From Pseudomonas sp. BCA17 (GTDB taxonomy: Bacteria > Pseudomonadota > Gammaproteobacteria > Pseudomonadales > Pseudomonadaceae), in NCBI RefSeq assembly GCF_004519405.1, contig NZ_SGWI01000001.1:434001-498000 (forward strand): a stretch of 64,000 bases of DNA. Reading direction: 5' to 3'. The number at the start of each line of letters is the position of its first letter. Position 1 is the first letter of the stretch. The position numbers and the translations under genes are program-made. This document shows, in pieces, positions 7,738-14,769 of the stretch. The notes below the pieces were generated by a model. That model saw only the letters and a program-made list of their open reading frames with translations. It was not told where the DNA came from and made no database searches.

Positions 7738-9129
7738 TCAGTCAAATACAAAGTTAGAGAGCATGTCTATACGATTCAAAATATTCTCCAGTGAAACACT
7801 ATTACCATACCTACCATGATGCTGAACCAACTCTAAGACTCTAGTGGCGTGCCTCACCTTTATATCTGGAACTTCCATATGACCTGCTACCTCTTTGAGG
7901 TTAGCAATTTTACTATCAGCCCAAGCCTTAGCAGAACGCGATTTTCCTGAAATAATCAGCGCCTCTACGTATTGCCTCGTCCAAATAGCTTGATCGTCCT
8001 CGCCAGAAAGCACAACCTCTAAGACGGCTAAAATCTCATCACCACCAACTCCCAACTTAGAGAAGTTAGCGTAAACAGTCGAGTAATTATCTTTAACATA
8101 TAGCAAGAAAACCACAAACTCAGGATAAAAATATTGATTACTTGGCACAGTCAACGAAATCAATTTAATCTTGGAAAGCAACTGTTCAACACCCCTGAGC
8201 GACATCTGCCGCCCCACCATATTCAAAGTATTCAGCAAATGCTCTTTATCGTAGACAGTATCACCAGTATTTCTCGTTGCAAAATAATTATCCAGTTCAA
8301 GATGAGCGAATAAATGCTTAATGAAAAAATTCACACCTACAGAAGGTAAAGTAAACTCAACATCAATAAAGCGTTTTAGATACCCCAAAGCATCAAATTC
8401 AGCGCCGTAAACAGCTCTGACACTATGGGCTAGCTGGACTTTATCGAGCGCCAAAACAAACACCAACCCCTCAATATCCAATAAATGCTTAATTCGCTCT
8501 AACAACTCGATTGCATAAGTTGGCCTACACCGATCAAGCTCATCTACAAACACATAAAGTTTCTCTGCTTCCCCATCACCACCTTTTAAAACCTCAGCAA
8601 CATTCTTTTTGAATTCGGCAATAGCCTTCTTGTTATTTGAGTAAGCCCCTATAACATCTTTTGAAAGAGCCTCCGTAAACTTTGCGGCCTCATCCTCTAG
8701 AAGCTTATCGGCATCTAACAACCCAGCAGTCGCGATTTTTACCCCAACAGGGATTCCTCTTCTCAGAATATGAGCACCCGCCTCCTTTGCCTTGGCCCAG
8801 GCTTTACTCTTTTTAGAATCACCCTTTAAAAAACCTGACAGCCCCGAGTTCATCTCACCAAGAAATGCCAACAAAGGATCCACAGCAAAGTCAGTTTCCC
8901 ATGCGCTAAAGTAAACTGACTTGCAGCTTGAAGCATTTAAATTTGCATGAAGCATTTTTAGATAAGTTGTTTTACCTGCCCCCCATGGGGCATTCACAGA
9001 GAGCACAATAGGCGATGAAACATTTTCCAGTAGCCGAGTGAGATTTACAACACTATCACGTCGATTCAACTTGTCATTCTGGAAGATATTATCTTGCGGA
9101 ATGTCCAAAATAGCATTTTTAAGTTTCAA
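7738..9129 (-). CDS. KAP-family P-loop NTPase, prophage cargo
   Basis: A 463-residue KAP-type NTPase: Walker A NAPWGAGKTT at residues 46-55, WET motif (SAWETDF), Walker B VFVDELDRCRP near residue 195, and FVLALDKVQ followed by YLKRFIDVEF, all typical of the family that includes F-plasmid PifA. A probable membrane-proximal segment lies near residues 110-130. The start is TTG 9129 with AGAGGGA upstream. The gene is much richer in A+T than its neighbours, is convergent with cI and lies between cI and the PL-like promoter, where lambda keeps rexAB. It is probably a lysogenic-conversion gene; superinfection exclusion is inference. Confidence 0.85.
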   Translation of the reverse strand: MKLKNAILDIPQDNIFQNDKLNRRDSVVNLTRLLENVSSPIVLSVNAPWGAGKTTYLKMLHANLNASSCKSVYFSAWETDFAVDPLLAFLGEMNSGLSGFLKGDSKKSKAWAKAKEAGAHILRRGIPVGVKIATAGLLDADKLLEDEAAKFTEALSKDVIGAYSNNKKAIAEFKKNVAEVLKGGDGEAEKLYVFVDELDRCRPTYAIELLERIKHLLDIEGLVFVLALDKVQLAHSVRAVYGAEFDALGYLKRFIDVEFTLPSVGVNFFIKHLFAHLELDNYFATRNTGDTVYDKEHLLNTLNMVGRQMSLRGVEQLLSKIKLISLTVPSNQYFYPEFVVFLLYVKDNYSTVYANFSKLGVGGDEILAVLEVVLSGEDDQAIWTRQYVEALIISGKSRSAKAWADSKIANLKEVAGHMEVPDIKVRHATRVLELVQHHGRYGNSVSLENILNRIDMLSNFVFD

Positions 9130-9254
9130 TTATTAAATCCCTCTAATATCTCGATTTTACAGTCGGCTAGAATTAATCCGGCAAATGAGCAATCAATTTT
9201 CGACCATATCACTCAGTAGCAGAAAGGGCTATACAAGGATAGCCAAACGCCACA

Positions 9255-9296
9255 CATCAACCAATGGTTGACATATCGCAACCAATAGTTGATATT
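9255..9296 (+). promoter_or_regulatory. PL-like promoter with two repressor operators (OL)
   Basis: A near-ideal promoter, TTGACA (9268-9273), 17-bp spacer, GATATT (9291-9296), drives the rightward early operon. Operator copies CATCAACCAATGGTTGACA (9255-9273) and TCGCAACCAATAGTTGATA (9276-9294) cover the -35 and -10. Their arms match those at the cro/cI promoters, so the same repressor should control both sides. Confidence 0.8.
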
Positions 9297-9331
9297 CGCT
9301 TCACTCTTCCACCACAGAGCGAGGCAACACC

Positions 9332-9508
9332 ATGCACACCACAGCCACTTTGCACGTCCACCCGGCCGCTGCTAATCCCCTCCGCATCTTCGAAATTCGC
9401 CGCCTGGCGCAAGATTGCGGCTGCACCTTCATCGTGTCCAAACCCAAGGCGAAACAGCGCACCGCGCCCTCACCCTTCGATCCTAATGGCGGAGGGCACG
9501 CAGCATGA
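9332..9508 (+). CDS. Small early phage protein, unknown
   Basis: A 58-residue open frame, first gene behind the PL-like promoter. ATG 9332 has GAGG 7 nt upstream, and the stop overlaps the next start as ATGA (9505-9508), good evidence of translation. The product has a segment LRIFEIRRLAQDCGCTFIVSK and a C-terminus rich in Pro and Gly. I recognise no domain. In lambda this position holds N; there is no Arg-rich motif here, so an N-like role is not supported. Confidence 0.65.
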   Translation: MHTTATLHVHPAAANPLRIFEIRRLAQDCGCTFIVSKPKAKQRTAPSPFDPNGGGHAA

Positions 9509-10095
9509 GCAAGTTCAAACTCGACAACCGTACCCTTGCCCTGCTCCACGCCCAGGTAAATCTCAGCGAGACTTTCAACCACACGTTGCGCACCACACCA
9601 TGTCGCGATGTGCTGGCATTCCGCTTGAAAGTCGAACGCAGCAAAACAGACACGCACTTCACCGTTGAGCTGGGCACCGAACGCCACACGCTGACCCTGA
9701 CCAACAGCAAAAAAATGCACCTCAAACTGGCCGACTTCATTGAAGAAATTGCCAACGGCCCGGTCGACCCCAGCACAGCGCCCGAATCACTACCAGCTCT
9801 CCACGCAAACCGTCGCTACGGCACGTTTGATGTTGAACACAAGCAACAAGTGTTCGAGCTGGTACGCACCGGCGGCGCGATCAGTCTCGACCTGGGCTTC
9901 GAGCAGCCCATTTACCTAGCTGTTCACCGCAACAAAACCCGCTCCGGCATTACCACCATCATGGGCATCGGTGTGAAGTCGCCGCGCACCAAGTGCTTCA
10001 CGATATATGGGACAGACGTCGAGCTGTACGGCATGGTCGTCGAATCCATCAACCACTTGGCCGCCGCAGCTACACCTGCCGCGCATGCAGCCTAG
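9505..10095 (+). CDS. Hypothetical early phage protein
   Basis: A 196-residue soluble protein with no domain I recognise. Translation is coupled to the preceding small gene by an ATGA overlap. It has a basic N-terminus, a central segment (RRYGTFDVEHKQQVFELV) and an alanine-rich C-terminus. Its place in the rightward early operon suggests a role in recombination, host takeover or regulation, but nothing in the sequence says which. Confidence 0.75.
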   Translation: MSKFKLDNRTLALLHAQVNLSETFNHTLRTTPCRDVLAFRLKVERSKTDTHFTVELGTERHTLTLTNSKKMHLKLADFIEEIANGPVDPSTAPESLPALHANRRYGTFDVEHKQQVFELVRTGGAISLDLGFEQPIYLAVHRNKTRSGITTIMGIGVKSPRTKCFTIYGTDVELYGMVVESINHLAAAATPAAHAA

Positions 10096-10104
10096 GGGGC
10101 CGTG

Positions 10105-10389
10105 ATGGAACGTAGCCTAGAAAAAGCCGCCAGGTACTTCGGCCTCACCCGCCCAAAGCTGATCGCACTCATGTGTGAAAAGGGCTTGCTCAACGACCGC
10201 AACTTGCCGGCCTTCCCCGTCCGTGACCGTGAGTACCTGCGGATCAAGAACGGCAACTGGTACCACGAGACCGCCGGCATGCAGTACAGCCAATCGACCA
10301 AGGTTCGACAAGCCGGTATGCCCTGGCTGGCCGAGCAATTGGGTCTCGAACTGCAAGCCATCCCGGCAGACACCCGTGACGCGGCCTAG
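10105..10389 (+). CDS. Phage antirepressor-like protein (KilA-C/ANT domain)
   Basis: A 94-residue protein whose first 70 residues resemble the C-terminal domain of phage antirepressors (LEKAARYFGLTRPKLIALMCEKGLL...YHETAGMQYSQSTKVRQAGMPWLAEQL). Family members occur alone or fused to Bro/KilA-N domains. ATG 10105 is preferred over GTG 10102 because AGGGGG lies at 10094-10099. It overlaps the next gene by 14 nt. Confidence 0.75.
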   Translation: MERSLEKAARYFGLTRPKLIALMCEKGLLNDRNLPAFPVRDREYLRIKNGNWYHETAGMQYSQSTKVRQAGMPWLAEQLGLELQAIPADTRDAA

Positions 10390-10594
10390 GGAGTACGCCC
10401 GTCAAATCGTCGCCATGCGCACACGCGAGGAGCGCAACTCCGCGCTCCTCGAAGTGCCGGAGCATCTGCGGGAGCTGACTAAGCGCCATTGCATGAATGC
10501 CTGGAGCCATCCATCACGACTCAACCGTAAGGAGGCCGCGCCCCATGAGCAATACCAGTCAAACACCACTGCGGCTGCAACCCGCACCGGATAG
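10376..10594 (+). CDS. Small conserved phage protein
   Basis: A 72-residue frame from GTG 10376. The core (REYARQIVAMRTREERNSALLEVPEHLRELTKRHCMNAW) matches a recurrent small protein of Pseudomonas prophages whose function I do not know. It starts inside the end of the antirepressor-like gene and its 3' end overlaps the PrtN-like gene by 50 nt. That long overlap raises the chance that the true stop context has changed, but the conserved core sits entirely upstream of it. Confidence 0.6.
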   Translation: MTRPREYARQIVAMRTREERNSALLEVPEHLRELTKRHCMNAWSHPSRLNRKEAAPHEQYQSNTTAAATRTG

Positions 10595-10871
10595 CGCGAC
10601 CGTCGAGATGCTGCATCAACTCTTCGGCGACGTGCTTATCCCTCTGGAGAAGCTGCGCGTGCACTACTTCAAGAACCTCAATGAAAAGACATTCACAGAG
10701 GCGATCAACAGCGGCCGTATTCAGCTGCCGGTGACCACTCTGGACCACAGCGCCAAGGCATTGAGGTACGCCCACATCAAACACGTAGCCGCCCTAATCG
10801 ACATCCGCGCTTACCGAGCAGATGAAGACATGCCGCGTCCAGAAACCGAATTGACCGAGCAAGGCCAGTAA
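10545..10871 (+). CDS. PrtN-like pyocin activator protein
   Basis: A 108-residue protein matching the pyocin activator PrtN family (PF11112): LFGDVLIPLEKLRVHYFKN, TFTEAINSGRIQLPVTTLD, SAKALRYAHIKHVAALIDIRAY. In P. aeruginosa PrtN activates pyocin operons after DNA damage; phage-borne homologues presumably activate prophage or neighbouring bacteriocin genes. ATG 10545 is chosen for AAGGAGG at 10529-10535 (9-nt spacing); the longer frame from 10497 lacks a site. Confidence 0.88.
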   Translation: MSNTSQTPLRLQPAPDSATVEMLHQLFGDVLIPLEKLRVHYFKNLNEKTFTEAINSGRIQLPVTTLDHSAKALRYAHIKHVAALIDIRAYRADEDMPRPETELTEQGQ

Positions 10872-10918
10872 CCCCCAACGGCTGCCACCACCAGCCAACA
10901 ACACCAGGAGCACACCAC

Positions 10919-11326
10919 ATGACTGCAATTCAAATATACGCACTGATCAGCATCGTTATCGCGCTTGGGATCCTCTACTGGGTCGGCTACAAGGGCGGTT
11001 TAACGGATGGTCGAGCTGAGGGCTATGAGGATGGCCACGCTCAGGGCTTTATGGAAGGGGTGGACCAAGGCGAGTCAGCAGGCGCTACCGAACTTGAGCA
11101 AGTCACCGAACGATGCCGGCGCCTGCAACTTATCTTGGATCTTCAACCACAAGATCGACTCACTCTGCTGGCTATCGCCGAAAAGCTCAAGCTTGCTGCA
11201 GACACTTTTCGAGCAGTGAGATCCGAGAGCCAGGCAACGCAAACACTTGCCTTACGTGACAAGGCACAGAGCATGGCTGCGCTTATGGACCGACTCGCTA
11301 TTGAACGCCGGAGGAAAGCGGGATGA
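10919..11326 (+). CDS. Small phage membrane protein with coiled-coil
   Basis: A 135-residue protein with one N-terminal membrane segment (residues about 5-24, IYALISIVIALGILYWVGY), a Gly/Asp/Glu-rich repeat-like linker (GRAEGYEDGHAQGFMEGVDQGESAG), and a helical C-terminal half likely to form a coiled coil. AGGAG lies 8 nt before ATG 10919. The stop overlaps the next start as ATGA. Function unknown. Confidence 0.75.
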   Translation: MTAIQIYALISIVIALGILYWVGYKGGLTDGRAEGYEDGHAQGFMEGVDQGESAGATELEQVTERCRRLQLILDLQPQDRLTLLAIAEKLKLAADTFRAVRSESQATQTLALRDKAQSMAALMDRLAIERRRKAG

Positions 11327-11541
11327 AGAACCACCAGGACAACATTAGAGCCCTACCCGCTTTGCTCCTCACTCCAGCGGCTGTCGGCAAACTAAAAGCA
11401 GCAGGCGATAGCACCTCTTTTAACGCAACTGCCGAGGCACTTATAGCCCACGAAAAACTGCGCGGGACAGCGCTCGCTGATGCAGCGCTAAACGCTCAGG
11501 AACGCCGGCTGGCGCAGCCTATATTGGAGTATGCGCAAGCT
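11323..11541 (+). CDS. Phage ORF, apparently cut short by antisense cargo gene
   Basis: The frame opens at ATG 11323, coupled to the preceding gene by ATGA. About 73 codons (DNIRALPALLLTPAAVGKLKAAG ... RRLAQPILEYAQAL) look like real protein. The frame continues open to the TGA at 12228, but from about 11542 it is antisense to a better supported minus-strand gene, so only the first part is given here. The ORF stop at 12226-12228 overlaps the methyltransferase start, hinting that the original gene ended there before the cargo gene arrived. The true 3' end is uncertain. Confidence 0.45.
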
Positions 11542-12150
11542 TTAACGATTGACATCTATCTCCATGAAGGCTTTCTCCAAACTAAGGATGTAAGGATGAA
11601 GTACTTCATGGATGGCTTCCAGCTGACATTCAAAATCAAAGCGAAGGTCCAAGCCACACATATCGCGCGGACTAATCATCCCCAAGAAATCGAGAGCTAT
11701 AAGACGAACATCATAGGTGCTCTTCAACAAAACTTTATCAGAGCGTCCCATTTCCAAAGAACTGAGACGCTGAAGAATGTCCCTCACTCCGATCTCTACA
11801 AGAGGAGCTTTCGAGCCAAACACGTTCTCAGAGTCAACTCCTTTATTGAGCAAATGTTTCATTTCTTGAATGAGGCGTCTCAGTTGAAAGCAATCAGCAA
11901 TTTGTTGCTGCAGCTGGTCCGCATCTTTGCGCTTAGCTTCAATTCGTCGCTGCCAAGCAGGGACAGCGCCAGCAGCCAAAATAGCACCTATAGACCCTAT
12001 AGCTTGCACCCAGCCCGGAGCATCATCCTGGATGCCGAAATACTTCAACACCACGAACAAACTCCAACCCAAAACGCCCACAGTAAGAAAACCCCATGCC
12101 ACCCAGACGCTGGCCAGCCCCATCTTCGCCGAAACAGTAAGCCTACTCAT
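11542..12150 (-). CDS. Membrane protein, antisense prophage cargo gene
   Basis: A 202-residue protein with two N-terminal membrane segments (residues about 10-35, VWVAWGFLTVGVLGWSLFVV, and 45-65, WVQAIGSIGAILAAGAVPAW) followed by a charged soluble C-terminal domain. ATG 12150 has AGGAGG 9 nt upstream, a strong start. It points against the early operon and is richer in A+T than the flanking phage genes, as expected for an independently expressed moron. No domain recognised; possibilities include superinfection exclusion or a signalling/defence sensor. Confidence 0.7.
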   Translation of the reverse strand: MSRLTVSAKMGLASVWVAWGFLTVGVLGWSLFVVLKYFGIQDDAPGWVQAIGSIGAILAAGAVPAWQRRIEAKRKDADQLQQQIADCFQLRRLIQEMKHLLNKGVDSENVFGSKAPLVEIGVRDILQRLSSLEMGRSDKVLLKSTYDVRLIALDFLGMISPRDMCGLDLRFDFECQLEAIHEVLHPYILSLEKAFMEIDVNR

Positions 12151-12224
12151 ATTGCATGGCCTCCTGCCATCAAAAGAGATCGAGCATGCCTATTTCCACG
12201 CTTCTCGTCTACAAAGGAGGCCAT

Positions 12225-12989
12225 GTGAATGAGCTGGCTCTTTTCGCAGGCGCTGGTGGCGGGATACTCGGCAGCCACCTGCTGGGATGGCGCACTATCT
12301 GCGCCGTTGAGCGTGATGCCTACGCTGCACAAGTTTTGGCGCAACGACAAAACGATGGAGCCCTCCCAGCTTTCCCGATTTGGTCTGACGTTTGCAGTTT
12401 TGACGGAAGACCGTGGAGAGGCCTTGTTGACGTGGTATCGGGAGGTTTCCCCTGTCAAGACATCTCCGTCGCAGGTAACGGCATCGGTATTTCGGGCCCC
12501 CGCTCCGCCCTCTGGTCACAAATGGCAAGAATTATCGGTGAGGTACGACCTGGGATCGTCGCGCTGGAGAACTCACCGATGCTTGTGGGACGAGGACTTG
12601 CACTGGTCGTCAGTGAGCTTACCGAAATGGGGTATGACACGCGCTGGTGTGTGTTGGGAGCAGCTGATCTCGGCGCCCCCCACCAACGATATAGAGTTTG
12701 GCTTGTCGCGTTCGACAAAAAAGAGCGAGCGAACGAGGAGGACGTGGCCGACGCCTGTCGCAAGTATGGCCAAAGGATCCTCGGTAAATGCACTCACTCG
12801 AAAGTCTGGAGCGAATCGGTCGAACGACCGACTGGATCATGCCGTCATGGCGCACGATGGTGGGCACCTGAACCCGGAATGGGTCGAGTGGCTGATGGGG
12901 TGGCCCATAGGATGGACAGACTTAAAGCCCTTGGAAACGGCCAAGTTCCGGCAGTGGCAGCAACTGCATTTTATGACCTTCTCAAGTGA
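12225..12989 (+). CDS. Phage C5 DNA cytosine methyltransferase
   Basis: A 254-residue Dcm-type enzyme: motif I ALFAGAGGG, the catalytic PC loop GGFPCQD, ENSPML at the ENV position, HQRYRVW (motif VIII) and C-terminal ALGNGQVP (motif X). It transfers methyl groups from SAM to cytosine C5, presumably to protect phage DNA. The start is GTG 12225 with AAAGGAGG at 12213-12220. The target-recognition part is short. The entire gene is overlapped in the +1 frame by the next entry. Confidence 0.87.
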   Translation: MNELALFAGAGGGILGSHLLGWRTICAVERDAYAAQVLAQRQNDGALPAFPIWSDVCSFDGRPWRGLVDVVSGGFPCQDISVAGNGIGISGPRSALWSQMARIIGEVRPGIVALENSPMLVGRGLALVVSELTEMGYDTRWCVLGAADLGAPHQRYRVWLVAFDKKERANEEDVADACRKYGQRILGKCTHSKVWSESVERPTGSCRHGARWWAPEPGMGRVADGVAHRMDRLKALGNGQVPAVAATAFYDLLK

Positions 12990-13002
12990 GGCGGCAGCAT
13001 GA
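12229..13002 (+). CDS. Overlapping ORF in +1 frame of the methyltransferase gene
   Basis: A 257-codon frame starting at ATG 12229, 8 nt behind AAAGGAGG (better spacing than for the GTG 12225), and ending as ATGA with the DUF4224 gene at 12999. Its second half has the marks of a known phage protein family: HKWQELSVRYD, WSSVSLPKWGMTRAG, TWPTPVASMAKGSS, NDRLDH, and LNPEWVEWLMGWPIGWTDL. I recognise these as recurrent in phage methyltransferase-associated proteins. Either both frames are expressed, or one family is a shadow of the other. Function unknown. Confidence 0.5.
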   Translation: MSWLFSQALVAGYSAATCWDGALSAPLSVMPTLHKFWRNDKTMEPSQLSRFGLTFAVLTEDRGEALLTWYREVSPVKTSPSQVTASVFRAPAPPSGHKWQELSVRYDLGSSRWRTHRCLWDEDLHWSSVSLPKWGMTRAGVCWEQLISAPPTNDIEFGLSRSTKKSERTRRTWPTPVASMAKGSSVNALTRKSGANRSNDRLDHAVMAHDGGHLNPEWVEWLMGWPIGWTDLKPLETAKFRQWQQLHFMTFSSEAAA

Positions 13003-13259
13003 CAATCAACTCGAATAGCGCGATGTCACTCTCAAGCGAAACTCTTGCCGACGATGAGCTCGCGCAGATCACCGGTTATCAGATCCCGTCGAAGCAGATT
13101 CAGTGGCTGACTCAAAATCACTGGGAATTTGTACTAACTGGAGCCAGGCGCCCAATCGTCGGCCGCGTATATGCAAGGATGAAACTGGCTGGAGTAAAGC
13201 CGTCGCCCGCCAACGCGGTGGCTGAAATTTGGACACTAAATTTGGCCAGTGTGAGCTAA
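12999..13259 (+). CDS. DUF4224 domain protein, possible excisionase-like
   Basis: An 86-residue protein with the DUF4224 pattern (LADDELAQITGYQIPSKQIQWLTQN, then a short basic end). These small proteins are usually found just before phage integrases and may act like recombination directionality factors; that role is inference. ATG 12999 overlaps the upstream +1 frame stop as ATGA, and GTGAGG lies 10-15 nt upstream. The stop is 3 nt before the integrase start. Confidence 0.82.
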   Translation: MTINSNSAMSLSSETLADDELAQITGYQIPSKQIQWLTQNHWEFVLTGARRPIVGRVYARMKLAGVKPSPANAVAEIWTLNLASVS

Positions 13260-13262
13260 CCG

Positions 13263-14327
13263 ATGCGCCATAAAAATACAGAAAACCGGGACCTTCCCCC
13301 CCGGATGATCAGGCGCACTCGCAAACGAAAAAGCGGTAAAACTTGGCAGGCCTACTACTACAACGGCAGGGATGCCGACGGCAACCGAAAAGAAATACCG
13401 CTGGGCAGTGATCTGGACGCGGCGAAGGTCGAGTGGGCTAGGCTGGAACGCCGCGAACCACTAAAGCCCAATCATCTGCTGGGTGCGCTGTTCGACAAGT
13501 ACGAGAAGAAGATCATCCCAACCAAATCAATTCGTACACAGTCGGATAACCGTAAGGAACTGAAACAGCTGCGGAAGGCATTTGAAGACGCGCCGCTCGA
13601 CTCAATTACCCCCCAAGTGGTTGCTCAGTATCGAGATGCCAGAACCGCCAAGGTCAGGGCCAACCGAGAGATCGCACTGCTGTCACACATGTTCACTATC
13701 GCGCGCGAGTGGGGACTGACCAACAATGCCAACCCTTGCTTCGGCGTACGCCGAAACAAGGAAAAACCACGGGACTACTATGCCGGCGAAGTGGTTTGGA
13801 ATGCGGTATATGGAGAGGCAGTGCAGGAACTAAAGGATGCCATGGACCTTGCCTACCTGACCGGCCAGCGCCCTGCCGATGTGCTGAAGGTGGCAACTAC
13901 CGATCTGGCCAACGGCTTCGTAGGGGTACGCCAAGGCAAGGGCGGCAAGCTTCTGCGTATTCGCCTGGACGATGCTGGCGAACAATCAGCGCTTAGTCTA
14001 TTCCTAGACAACCTGCTCGAACGCAGATCGTTAAACGGGATTAAGACCTCAACGCTTATCACGAACGCGTCCGGCCTTCGGATGAGCCAGCAGATGCTAC
14101 GCAACCGCTGGGATGAAGCACGGGAGAAAGCGGCCATCAAGGCCGGTGCCGACGGCGATCTCGCCTTGGCTGTACTAATCCGTCAGTTCCAGTTCAAGGA
14201 CATCCGCCCCAAAGCCGCCAGCGAGATAGACCTTGCGCATGCAAGTCGGCTGCTCGGCCACTCCACTGAGGAGATGACGAAGAAGGTCTATCGGCGCGTC
14301 GGTGAGATCGTTAACCCCACGAAGTAA
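13263..14327 (+). CDS. Phage tyrosine integrase
   Basis: A 354-residue site-specific recombinase. A basic N-terminal arm-binding part (RRTRKRKSGKTWQAYYY) and a SAM-like core-binding domain precede the catalytic domain, in which I can place Arg203 (TGQRPAD), a Lys in QGKGGK, Arg315 (FKDIRPK), His333 (LLGHS) and nucleophile Tyr343 (KKVYRRVG). It should integrate the prophage at the neighbouring tRNA-Cys gene, whose 3' end points toward it. It is the last gene of the rightward operon. Confidence 0.93.
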   Translation: MRHKNTENRDLPPRMIRRTRKRKSGKTWQAYYYNGRDADGNRKEIPLGSDLDAAKVEWARLERREPLKPNHLLGALFDKYEKKIIPTKSIRTQSDNRKELKQLRKAFEDAPLDSITPQVVAQYRDARTAKVRANREIALLSHMFTIAREWGLTNNANPCFGVRRNKEKPRDYYAGEVVWNAVYGEAVQELKDAMDLAYLTGQRPADVLKVATTDLANGFVGVRQGKGGKLLRIRLDDAGEQSALSLFLDNLLERRSLNGIKTSTLITNASGLRMSQQMLRNRWDEAREKAAIKAGADGDLALAVLIRQFQFKDIRPKAASEIDLAHASRLLGHSTEEMTKKVYRRVGEIVNPTK

Positions 14328-14391
14328 CAGGCCAATCACGCCCTCACCCGGCGCTGTTCCGCCCCCCTCATTGCGATCAAAAACGCGTAGG

Positions 14392-14424
14392 GTTGCGGAA
14401 CACATCCCATAAGTTGCGGAACAC
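14392..14424. repeat. Direct repeats near the integrase, candidate arm-type att sites
   Basis: GTTGCGGAACAC occurs at 14392-14403 and 14413-14424, exactly 21 bp (two helical turns) apart; an inverted partial copy (TGTTCCGCC) lies near 14355. Phased repeats between int and the target tRNA are typical of integrase or directionality-factor binding sites. Confidence 0.5.
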
Positions 14425-14443
14425 CCCTCAAATCATAGGCAAT

Positions 14444-14474
14444 AAAAAACCCCGTAGATCATTGATCTACGGGG
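14444..14474 (-). terminator. Intrinsic terminator of the tRNA-Cys transcript
   Basis: A perfect 11-bp stem CCCCGTAGATC/GATCTACGGGG (14450-14474) with a 3-nt loop; on the minus strand it is followed by TTTTTT (14449-14444). It lies 10 nt beyond the tRNA 3' end and may also stop rightward phage transcription. Confidence 0.85.
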
Positions 14475-14483
14475 CTTTAAGAG

Positions 14484-14557
14484 TGGAGGCCGAGGTCGGA
14501 ATCGAACCGGCGTAGGCGGATTTGCAATCCGCTGCATAACCATTTTGCTACTCGGCC
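14484..14557 (-). tRNA. tRNA-Cys (GCA)
   Basis: A 74-nt cloverleaf read on the minus strand: acceptor arms GGCCGAG/CTCGGCC, anticodon loop with GCA (GGATTGCAAATCC), T-arm GGTTCGATTCC, and an encoded discriminator T plus CCA (14487-14484). The gene is intact, so the phage either restores its 3' end or recombines in it. It is the probable chromosomal attachment target. Confidence 0.95.
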
Positions 14558-14769
14558 TCAAACAATCAATGCCCTAACTACTGACATTCATCGCATAAAA
14601 ACTTGAGAGGGCTATAACAGCCTGCCTCTACTCTAACTCATTGAATACATTGAAGTTTTTAATACTTCGTTGCGTTCGATGGGCGCCATTATGTACTCAT
14701 TTGCTTTTGCCTGCAACCCCTTGATTTCAAAAATATTTCGCATTGGCATCAAGGGGTTGCGGGTCTGGC

